From assembly GCF_000766865.1 (NCBI RefSeq), contig NZ_JNFA01000002.1, positions 62,001 through 126,000 of the forward strand: DNA of 64,000 nt, written 5' to 3'. Both the position numbers and the translations under genes were made by a program. Each line of letters begins with the position of its first letter. Positions within the stretch are counted from its first letter, which is position 1. Positions 42,282 through 48,834 of this stretch are shown piece after piece. This DNA comes from Listeria booriae. Lineage in GTDB: Bacteria > Bacillota > Bacilli > Lactobacillales > Listeriaceae. The notes below the pieces were generated by a model. It saw only the letters and a list, made by a program, of their open reading frames with translations, was not told the DNA's origin and did not search any database.

Positions 42282-42593
42282 ATGAAATTAAAAAAACAAA
42301 TGGAACTAATTTTAGAGAAAAGAAAGAGCTTAAACATAAATGACGATTTTGGAATTGAGAAGAGTTGGAACGAGATGACAGAACTATTATCTCAAAATGA
42401 GATGGAGACAATAAATTATCTTGAAGAAAGTACAGAAAAGGATTTATATTATATCAGTGAGATTTTTGAAGATGTATCTGAGCGACTTCAAAGTGAGCAA
42501 TTTATCAACTGTTTGAGAAAACTTGATAAAAAATTTCCAGAGTTGGATATGACACAAGATATTGATATTGCAGAAAGCTATATTGGAAATTAA
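42282..42593 (+). CDS. Candidate immunity protein to the EndoU toxin
   Basis: 103 residues, acidic, predicted helical (LKKQMELILEKRKSL; TINYLEESTEKDLYYISEIFEDVSE, split by turns). I do not see a named family with certainty, but small acidic helical proteins of this size directly follow EndoU-tipped LXG toxins. It starts 24 bases after the toxin with AGGAGCAG upstream, in an AT-rich stretch, as expected for a recently exchanged toxin tip and antidote. Confidence 0.65.
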   Translation: MKLKKQMELILEKRKSLNINDDFGIEKSWNEMTELLSQNEMETINYLEESTEKDLYYISEIFEDVSERLQSEQFINCLRKLDKKFPELDMTQDIDIAESYIGN

Positions 42594-42627
42594 GAAGGTT
42601 TCTTATTACTTTTGTTAGGGGTCCGAA

Positions 42628-43020
42628 ATGAGCAGAGAATATGAAGTTATTGATAACAAAGATAGTATTGATGAATTAGTGAGTAATTATTTTAATTTCA
42701 TAAATGGGAGGTATCTAGAAGATGCATTAAAAAACTTTGCTAAGAGAGAAGGATATGGGCAAGGAATAGTCTTTGTTTATTTCCAATCAGACTTAGATGC
42801 TTATGATATGGCACAATTACCCACTCCTTTAGATGAGAATCATATTTTAATAGAACTGGGTTATCCTGCGGTTGAACCTGAACAAATTGCCTATTTGGAT
42901 TTTGGGACATTTTATGGTTATTTGGATAAACATATAAGGAAAGAGATAGAAAATAGTCCAGAAATTGCTAAACTCACAGATTTATTATCAGAAGTTAAAA
43001 GTGTTTTACAATTAGGCTAA
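42628..43020 (+). CDS. Second candidate immunity protein (CdiI-like)
   Basis: 130 residues, acidic. An early DELVSNYFNFINGRYLEDALKNF helix pair, a beta segment GIVFVYFQSDLDAYDM and the EHILIEL-like NHILIELGYP are reminiscent of the CdiI-type immunity proteins of ribonuclease toxins. The resemblance is from memory of the family pattern and is not certain. It is the last gene of the island, 34 bases after the first immunity candidate. The start ATG has a weak GGGGT upstream. It could protect against a different toxin tip. Confidence 0.5.
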   Translation: MSREYEVIDNKDSIDELVSNYFNFINGRYLEDALKNFAKREGYGQGIVFVYFQSDLDAYDMAQLPTPLDENHILIELGYPAVEPEQIAYLDFGTFYGYLDKHIRKEIENSPEIAKLTDLLSEVKSVLQLG

Positions 43021-43344
43021 AGGTGTGAGGTTATAAACGAAATACTCAGGAGTGTAAAATACGAATTTAAGTTGACAAACCCCTCTCTCAATCTAATATA
43101 GTCCCAATACTGCTAACCTTGCTCATCTAGCCAAAGTTATTAGCATAAAATCAGTATATTGATTTCAAAAAAGTGTAGGTCGAGGGCCAAGTGGGGTAAA
43201 ACCATTGGAGGTTCAAGTCCTCTCGGCCGCATCAGTGTTACCAGTGGATTTCAAAGATGGTTTCAATCTTTGGAATCTTTTTTTTACTCAAGAAAAAACT
43301 GTATAAATAATGAACAATACTCCACTACCTACACAGTTTATTTC
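43021..43344. other. Island end and right junction
   Basis: 324 bases without an intact gene. It contains 160 bases of AT-rich sequence, the truncated tRNA-Leu copy with its terminator (43182-43285), and a short stretch before the convergent SGNH hydrolase gene. Confidence 0.6.
43182..43285 (+). repeat. Direct repeat copy 2 (attR-like), truncated tRNA-Leu plus terminator
   Basis: Begins exactly at the anticodon (GAGGGCCAAG) and runs through the T arm and 3' acceptor, then GCAT and a terminator copy (GATTTCAAAGA/TCTTTGGAATC, eight T). The 5' half of the tRNA is missing, so it cannot be functional. It differs from copy 1 by CG to AT in the variable arm and by scattered changes after the tRNA. 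Confidence 0.85.
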
Positions 43345-44025
43345 TCACTCTAAATATCTCTTCATATTCTCAAGTACAATCTCGTAACCATTCGGCAACA
43401 TGTGCGCGCCGTCAAATGTCAATTCTTTACGCAGGTTCCCACTACTATCCGTTAACCCAGCATTAACATTGATGAATTCGTAGCCATTCTTTTGCGCCAG
43501 TTTTTCGACTTTAGCACTTGCTGCTGCATTTAATTCATTCGACCGATGTTCATAAAGTTGATTGTGCTCAGACTCTTTCTCGCCGAAATCATCCACTGTA
43601 TTAATAGGGTAGTAGGCCATGACATAAACAACAGTATCAGGCAGTTTCTCTTTAATCTGTTGCAAAATCGTGTCATAGTTTGCAAGAAAAACATTTTCAG
43701 GGACATTAAAACCAATATCATTCGAACCGATATTAATAAAAATCTTACTTGGTGCTAAATCAAAAATCAGTGTATCCATATGTTCTAACAAGTCAGCCGT
43801 TGTTGTGGCCCGGACTCCGCGGTTATAAATAATTTTATCCAAACCAAGGTCTTGTTCTTGCTGAAACTTCTCAATCGGGAAAATTTCCATTAATGAGGAA
43901 CCAACAAAAAGAATCTGTCCTTTTTTGGCGGTTTGATTTGCTATTGCATACTTGGCGCGGATGTCATTCTGAAATTTTGTAATATCGGGAGACATATTTG
44001 TAAATTTGACTGTTTTACCTGACAT
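43345..44025 (-). CDS. SGNH/GDSL hydrolase family protein
   Basis: 226 residues. The nucleophile block is ILFVGSSLMEIFP (GSSL), the oxyanion Asn is in NIGSNDIG, and the catalytic Asp-His pair is in TFDGAHMLPNGY. No signal peptide, so it is cytoplasmic. This esterase superfamily deacylates lipids or sugars; the substrate is unknown. AAAGGAAG lies 8 bases before the ATG. It is a single gene running toward the tRNA-Leu island. Confidence 0.88.
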   Translation of the reverse strand: MSGKTVKFTNMSPDITKFQNDIRAKYAIANQTAKKGQILFVGSSLMEIFPIEKFQQEQDLGLDKIIYNRGVRATTTADLLEHMDTLIFDLAPSKIFINIGSNDIGFNVPENVFLANYDTILQQIKEKLPDTVVYVMAYYPINTVDDFGEKESEHNQLYEHRSNELNAAASAKVEKLAQKNGYEFINVNAGLTDSSGNLRKELTFDGAHMLPNGYEIVLENMKRYLE

Positions 44026-44126
44026 ACAAGATTCTTCCTTTCTTTGCTAGGATGTCTACGATTTTACGCCTATGATTTTACAAAGTCACTGACGGGAATC
44101 AAGGCAAAAAAATAAAACTTGGCTCA

Positions 44127-44444
44127 TCACCAAATTTTTACGACTTTACCAAATATATTTCGTTTTTTCACCCAGCCGTTTACAAATCCATGATTGTTCG
44201 AAATTTGGTACTCAGTTTGATTATTTCTTACGCGAGTAGCAGAAATCAGGTGTGTGTAATAGTTGCCTTTGACTTTGCAGAAAACGATATCTTTTACTTC
44301 GAGAATCGTGTCCGCAGTGACGGGAACTAAGCTTACAGGTTGGTTCGATTTTATAATTGGCAGCATCGAATTTCCTGCTTCTTTATACTTTTCGATGAAT
44401 TGACCTTGCTGTAGTAAAGAAGCGATGAAGCTTGCCTTTGACAT
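44127..44444 (-). CDS. S24/S26 peptidase-like (LexA/signal-peptidase fold) small protein
   Basis: 105 residues. GNSMLPIIKSNQPVSLVPV and DIVFCKVKGNYYTHLIS are the pattern of S24/S26 peptidase-like domains, with the serine in GNSMLP. The usual base lysine is plausibly in the second motif. No helix-turn-helix or membrane segment is present, unlike LexA or signal peptidase. Similar small proteins occur near phage or conjugative regulators, and the role is unknown. I chose the ATG at 44444 with AAAGGAGGT 7-8 bases upstream. It is divergent from the next gene. Confidence 0.65.
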   Translation of the reverse strand: MSKASFIASLLQQGQFIEKYKEAGNSMLPIIKSNQPVSLVPVTADTILEVKDIVFCKVKGNYYTHLISATRVRNNQTEYQISNNHGFVNGWVKKRNIFGKVVKIW

Positions 44445-44513
44445 GTGTAGACCTCCTTTTGCTTGAGTGTACCAAATAGTTTCGGTAAAGTAAAGAGTGA
44501 GGTGATACGCTTT

Positions 44514-45143
44514 ATGCGACAAATACTGCAAGATTATCTAGAAATCAGCAAACAACCACTACGGAAAGAAAAAAATCGACAATATAAAATCTGGTTCGAA
44601 ACAAATTATGAGGATTTACCGAATTTTGACGACCTCATCGTGTTTTTTACATCATCGGACAAGTCTTATTTTCTGATGAACAAATTGCTTTTCCCGATGC
44701 TAGACGAGGAGCTATTCGACAAACAAAATCGCGTCGCTTACCAGTTTATTTTTACAAATGATCTGGCCGAGGCGTATGCTGATTACCGCTTCAAAAAACA
44801 CAATATACCTGAAAATGACGTTCTACCTCTAGCGCAAAAACTAATACCAAACAGCCCAGAATTACTAGAATATCGCTACCAACTACTACAAAACTATTTC
44901 GCGTTTGCCTTTCACGAAATCCCATCTGGCATCTTGCACGGAATGAATAGCGCCACAATCGATGAAGCAAGGGAAGGGCTACGCGCACTGGAAGAGTACA
45001 CCGAGATTTCAAAACAACTCGGCTACTTAGAAGAAAATCAAGAAGCCATTACACAAATGAAAACATATTACCATCAGTGGATCAACTACTTAAAAATGAA
45101 CGATTTTTCCACCCCATTTAGCGAATACACAAAAAAGCCCTAA
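44514..45143 (+). CDS. Hypothetical cytoplasmic protein
   Basis: 209 residues, acidic and mostly helical, with many aromatic residues (FDDLIVFFTSSDKSYFLMNKL; QYLLQNYFAFAFHEIP-like region). No signal peptide, membrane segment or known catalytic motif is seen. I do not recognise the family. The ATG at 44514 has GAGTGAGGTGAT upstream. It is transcribed divergently from the S24/S26-like gene, with only 69 bases between the two starts, so their control may be shared. Its stop lies in the hairpin shared with corA. Confidence 0.55.
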   Translation: MRQILQDYLEISKQPLRKEKNRQYKIWFETNYEDLPNFDDLIVFFTSSDKSYFLMNKLLFPMLDEELFDKQNRVAYQFIFTNDLAEAYADYRFKKHNIPENDVLPLAQKLIPNSPELLEYRYQLLQNYFAFAFHEIPSGILHGMNSATIDEAREGLRALEEYTEISKQLGYLEENQEAITQMKTYYHQWINYLKMNDFSTPFSEYTKKP

Positions 45144-45156
45144 AAAAGGGCTTTAA
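45134..45156. terminator. Short bidirectional terminator
   Basis: AAAGCCC (45134-45140) pairs with GGGCTTT (45148-45154) around a stop-codon-containing loop. T run on the minus strand, serving the convergent corA. Confidence 0.75.
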
Positions 45157-45157
45157 G

Positions 45158-46063
45158 TTAGCGCATCAAACGACGCAAGATATAAGCAAGACCAAACCAC
45201 AATATCGCACTTATCACAATCGTCGTAATCCATCCCGACGCATTATGTTCTAACGGAAGCGGCATGTTCATTCCGAAAAATCCAGTCACAATCGTTGGTA
45301 CTGTAAGCAAAATAGAAAGTATCGTCAATATTTTAATCGTATCATTCAGATTATTATTCAAAATATTGTTATACGTCCCTGACAACTGCGTCAAAATCTG
45401 CGAAGACAATTGCGTCATCTCAACCAACTGCCGAGCTTCAATCAGCGCATCTTCCAACTGTTCTTTCTCACTCGCGTTCAACGTCCGATAAATCAAATGC
45501 GTCTTGACCTGTTCTAACAAAACCATATTTTGCTTCGAAGCGGACACGAAATACACAATTCCCGTCTCTAAATCAGATAACGACAACAAGTTTTGCTTCG
45601 TAGTTTTTTCCTTCAACTTATCATTAATTGTTTTCCGATCAGCATCCATTTCTTCCACCAACGGGAAAAACGCGTCGGAAACCATAAATAACGAGCTAAA
45701 CAGAAATTCAAAAATAGTAATCGCATCATTGTTTTCCAGATACTTCTTCATTTTATCCGCAACATATTGGTTTTTACCGTTTGTTACCGTGATGATTTGC
45801 TGGTTTTTAACCAAGAATGTCATCGGAATTGTTTCGTAATGGTCATCAATTTTTTCCTGATTTGGAACATTGAAGAAGAGGACGAAAGTTTGGGTAGAAG
45901 GCTCGTATTCAATATGCGCGCGCTCATTTCTATCCAGCGAGTAAGCAACAACTTCATCATCGATATCGTTTTCCTTGTAGAACTGCTCCAGCTCATCCGC
46001 ATTATCAATGTCAATATTAATCCAGTCGTACTTCCCCTCGTGAAAGGCTATTTTAGTAATCAT
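45158..46063 (-). CDS. CorA family divalent cation transporter
   Basis: 301 residues: a large N-terminal cytoplasmic domain and two C-terminal membrane helices. The pore motif GMN is in GFFGMNMPLP, near residue 270, followed by a short loop and the last helix. CorA-type proteins are pentameric Mg2+ channels; some relatives carry Co2+ or Zn2+. The C-terminal basic tail RRLMR is typical. The ATG at 46063 has AAGGGAGCC upstream. Single gene. Confidence 0.9.
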   Translation of the reverse strand: MITKIAFHEGKYDWINIDIDNADELEQFYKENDIDDEVVAYSLDRNERAHIEYEPSTQTFVLFFNVPNQEKIDDHYETIPMTFLVKNQQIITVTNGKNQYVADKMKKYLENNDAITIFEFLFSSLFMVSDAFFPLVEEMDADRKTINDKLKEKTTKQNLLSLSDLETGIVYFVSASKQNMVLLEQVKTHLIYRTLNASEKEQLEDALIEARQLVEMTQLSSQILTQLSGTYNNILNNNLNDTIKILTILSILLTVPTIVTGFFGMNMPLPLEHNASGWITTIVISAILWFGLAYILRRLMR

Positions 46064-46135
46064 TCGAATGGCTCCCTTTTCCTAGTATATACCTTCCAAT
46101 TATAGCAGGAATGAAGGAGAAAGCAAACCGTGACT

Positions 46136-47326
46136 CTACTTCGCATATTTATCCAAAAAGTCTCCCGTCACCTGATAACTAATCTGCGAACCAATACTAC
46201 CACCAGACATATCAAAAAAGTGATCATTATACGGAATCGCGACAAATTTGTTCGGAACTTGCTTTTCATTCAGCAATTTTTCAAAAGCAACTTGGCCACT
46301 GTAAGGCAAAAGGTGATCGTTTTTACCGACTAATAACAATGTTGGCGGCGTGGTTTTGCCCACATGTTTGACGACATCAACCGCGGCATAGGCTTCCGGT
46401 TTTTCCTTAGGAGAACCACCAATATATGCGCCTAAAAAGGCCTCACCGTCCATGCCGAAGAAATTAGTGCCTTCATACCAAATATTTGTCATGTTTTGCG
46501 CAGGATACACGGCGACGACTGCTTTTGGGGCATATATTTTACCGGAAATATAAGGTTTCAAAGTCCCATCGTTCAGACCATAACCAACTTGCAATGCCAA
46601 ACTGCCACCCGCAGATCCCCCTGCAATCAACAACTGTTCCATATCCACTTGATACTTATCCGCGTGCTGTCCAATCCAAACAATCGCCGAAGCAACATCA
46701 GGCGCCGCTTTATCCCACGTCGTATAGCCATCCTTTGCCAACCGATAATCCACATCAAAAACAACATAGCCTCTATCCACATAAAATTGCGTCCAAGAAG
46801 GGGACTGATTTCGCGTTCCCGCAACAAACCCACCGCCATGAATTAACACGATGGGCGTCCGTTTTGCCTTCGTATTTTTCGGAATAGAAATATCCATATA
46901 TAAATCATTCCCGTCCACCGTCGCGTACTTCACCGACTTACTTAAGTCCGGCCCACCCATATCTGGCGCTGAAAAAAGCTGTTTTGTCCATGAAATCTTG
47001 GCATCATTTTCATTAGCAACCTGCAACATCTGCGCTATAGGAATGGCAAAACCGATGGTACATACAATCGCCGTTATTCCAGAAACAAGCGCTAACCGTT
47101 TCATCTTCAAACGAATCATTAGGATAGCAAGTATTCCAAGGATAACGCTTAAGATAACTAAGTGTAGCGAAAATAAAGACATCACAATCGTTCCAATTTC
47201 ACCGACAAATGAGATGTTCGGAAAGTAAACCCCAACGAATAGTAATAATAGTATTGCAATCAAGAAAATGGCGATGCCTCCTAATATACCTTTCTTCCAA
47301 CTACGTTTTTTCTTGTTCATGTTCAT
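46136..47326 (-). CDS. Membrane-anchored alpha/beta hydrolase (esterase/lipase)
   Basis: 396 residues: a lysine-rich start, three N-terminal membrane helices (about 15-120), then a hydrolase domain of the BD-FAE/hormone-sensitive lipase type. HGGGFVAG forms the oxyanion hole, GGSAGGS carries the nucleophile serine, an Asp follows in VGKNDHLLPY, and His is in YNDHFFD. The catalytic domain is probably outside the membrane. Divergent from a TetR regulator gene 121 bases away, which may control it. Substrate unknown. Confidence 0.87.
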   Translation of the reverse strand: MNMNKKKRSWKKGILGGIAIFLIAILLLLFVGVYFPNISFVGEIGTIVMSLFSLHLVILSVILGILAILMIRLKMKRLALVSGITAIVCTIGFAIPIAQMLQVANENDAKISWTKQLFSAPDMGGPDLSKSVKYATVDGNDLYMDISIPKNTKAKRTPIVLIHGGGFVAGTRNQSPSWTQFYVDRGYVVFDVDYRLAKDGYTTWDKAAPDVASAIVWIGQHADKYQVDMEQLLIAGGSAGGSLALQVGYGLNDGTLKPYISGKIYAPKAVVAVYPAQNMTNIWYEGTNFFGMDGEAFLGAYIGGSPKEKPEAYAAVDVVKHVGKTTPPTLLLVGKNDHLLPYSGQVAFEKLLNEKQVPNKFVAIPYNDHFFDMSGGSIGSQISYQVTGDFLDKYAK

Positions 47327-47447
47327 CCTTCTTTCTCTAGATTAATTCTGTGCTCCTATGTATAATAACGGTATATACAAGCAACGACTAGAATTAAAAT
47401 CAGCAAAAAAGTCAGTTAGTCTACAGATGTGAGGAGAGTGTCGCCGA

Positions 47448-47996
47448 ATGCCGGAGAAAAAAGAAGATTTACGCGCAATAAGAACGAAAACGCATCTATC
47501 TAATGCACTGCTTACATTAATCAATAGTGGTGAATACCAATTTGAAGCAATCACAATTAATAAGATTTGTGAGGAAGCCATGGTTCATAGAACGACATTT
47601 TACAAGCATTTTGAAGATAAATATCATTTACTATCGTACTGTATTGAATCGATGCAACAAAGATTTAACCAATTCTCGCCTAAAGAACGATTATGCCAGC
47701 CTTTTATGTGTATGTTTCAAGCTTGGGATCGCCAGTTAGTCTTAACTATTTTTGAATGTTTCCAGATGAGCGAGCCTTTCCGAGATGATTTTGGTCGCCG
47801 AATGAATCAATTAATGGTCGCCGATCTAAGCGAATTACTGCAAAATAACGAGGTGCCAAGGGAAATCATTGCTGAAATTTTTGGACATGCGATTTCTGGT
47901 TTGGCATTGTGGTGGATGCGAAACGAGCAACGAACGCCAGCCGACAAAATGGACGATTATTTTCAAGCCGTCGTAAATACGTCGATTTTTGATTAA
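47448..47996 (+). CDS. TetR family transcriptional regulator
   Basis: 182 residues. The N-terminal helix-turn-helix is clear (ALLTLINSGEYQFEAITINK then AMVHRTTFYKHFEDKYHLL), followed by a helical ligand domain with an unusual W- and M-rich end (ALWWMRNEQRTP). TetR-type proteins usually repress a neighbouring divergent gene, here the membrane-anchored hydrolase. GAGGAGAGTG lies upstream of the ATG. Confidence 0.88.
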   Translation: MPEKKEDLRAIRTKTHLSNALLTLINSGEYQFEAITINKICEEAMVHRTTFYKHFEDKYHLLSYCIESMQQRFNQFSPKERLCQPFMCMFQAWDRQLVLTIFECFQMSEPFRDDFGRRMNQLMVADLSELLQNNEVPREIIAEIFGHAISGLALWWMRNEQRTPADKMDDYFQAVVNTSIFD

Positions 47997-48006
47997 TATG
48001 TAACGC

Positions 48007-48042
48007 AAAACAAGAGCAGGCCGTCAACTACTCTTGTTTTGT
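48007..48042. terminator. Terminator between the TetR gene and the convergent WxL gene
   Basis: AAAACAAGAG (48007-48016) pairs with CTCTTGTTTT (48031-48040). Confidence 0.8.
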
Positions 48043-48051
48043 TATATTCTT

Positions 48052-48735
48052 TTATTCTGCGCTTGGTGAATCTTCTAGTGTCCATGTAATAGCAGAGCTG
48101 TAATCGCCAGCAAGATTACCAGCTGGTACGTATAAGACAACATTTTCATTATTGCCTTGCGTTCCAGGATAAACATCAAGCCAAGTTCCCATACCAGCGT
48201 TGGCTTCTGCGGATAGAACCGCTTGGCTACTACCATTTAATGTGACGTCAGATGTTGTCGGTGCCGCAGATTGGTTATCACTTTGTGTCCGAACTTCCCC
48301 ATCTGTTAAGCTCATTTCTGCACCTTTTAACGTTTTACTACCATCTTTAAAATCTGTTGCAGTAGCTGTTAATGTCCAACCAGCACCAGTTCCACGTTTA
48401 TCAGTTACTTGAATGTAAGGATTTTTGTTTTCAGCATAGTATTTTTCTGATTGACCAGAGACTTTTTGTGTTCCAAAATCAATGTTGGATAGGAAGTCAA
48501 TCGTCAATGCCCCAGTATTTCCAGTACCAGTATTATCTGGATCAGCAGGATCAGGAGTGGCTGGAACTGGGTTATCAGGATTTGTCGGGTTTAGTGGTGT
48601 TACAGCGCTATCGTCCGCTTCGATTTTTATTTTACCAGTGGAGGTTGTCGTATCGGCATGCGCGAATGTGCTCGCTCCGAATAATGTTGCGACTGTAATG
48701 GCTCCGACTGTGATTACTTTAGTTAAATTTTTCAT
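48052..48735 (-). CDS. WxL domain surface protein
   Basis: 227 residues: signal peptide (cut near THAHA/FAHAD, ~residue 27), a Pro/Asp/Asn-rich spacer (PTNPDNPVPATPDPADP), then a WxL domain with both motifs, GWTLTAT and, at the end, AITWTLEDSP. WxL domains bind peptidoglycan non-covalently. I chose the ATG at 48735, with TGAGGCA about 8 bases upstream. It lies 99 bases downstream of a larger LRR-WxL gene on the same strand, so the two probably form a surface complex. The usual WxL-cluster partners (DUF916/DUF3324) are not here. Confidence 0.9.
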   Translation of the reverse strand: MKNLTKVITVGAITVATLFGASTFAHADTTTSTGKIKIEADDSAVTPLNPTNPDNPVPATPDPADPDNTGTGNTGALTIDFLSNIDFGTQKVSGQSEKYYAENKNPYIQVTDKRGTGAGWTLTATATDFKDGSKTLKGAEMSLTDGEVRTQSDNQSAAPTTSDVTLNGSSQAVLSAEANAGMGTWLDVYPGTQGNNENVVLYVPAGNLAGDYSSAITWTLEDSPSAE

Positions 48736-48834
48736 ATTATATTGCCTCATTTCATTTATTTTTTGGTCGTATGGCTAGAGGAATAGGACGAAAAAAGCGT
48801 TGTCGGAACATCACTCCTTTCAAGTGAGTTGTAT

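Larger units (their letters stand above)
39776..43285 (+). mobile_element. 3.4-kb tRNA-Leu island with LXG-EndoU toxin module
   Basis: The segment between the two direct repeats holds five plus-strand genes: a TIGR04197-type effector, a coiled-coil partner, an LXG-EndoU toxin and two immunity candidates. Bounding repeats at a tRNA 3' end are the mark of site-specific integration. No integrase or excisionase gene is inside, so it is either a remnant or was mobilised in trans. Base composition becomes clearly more AT-rich from about 41.7 kb to 43.1 kb. Confidence 0.65.

Noticed and set aside
43182-43231. Possible second tRNA-Leu
   Set aside because: The 5' half, including the D arm and 5' acceptor strand, is missing, so it is only an attachment-site fragment.
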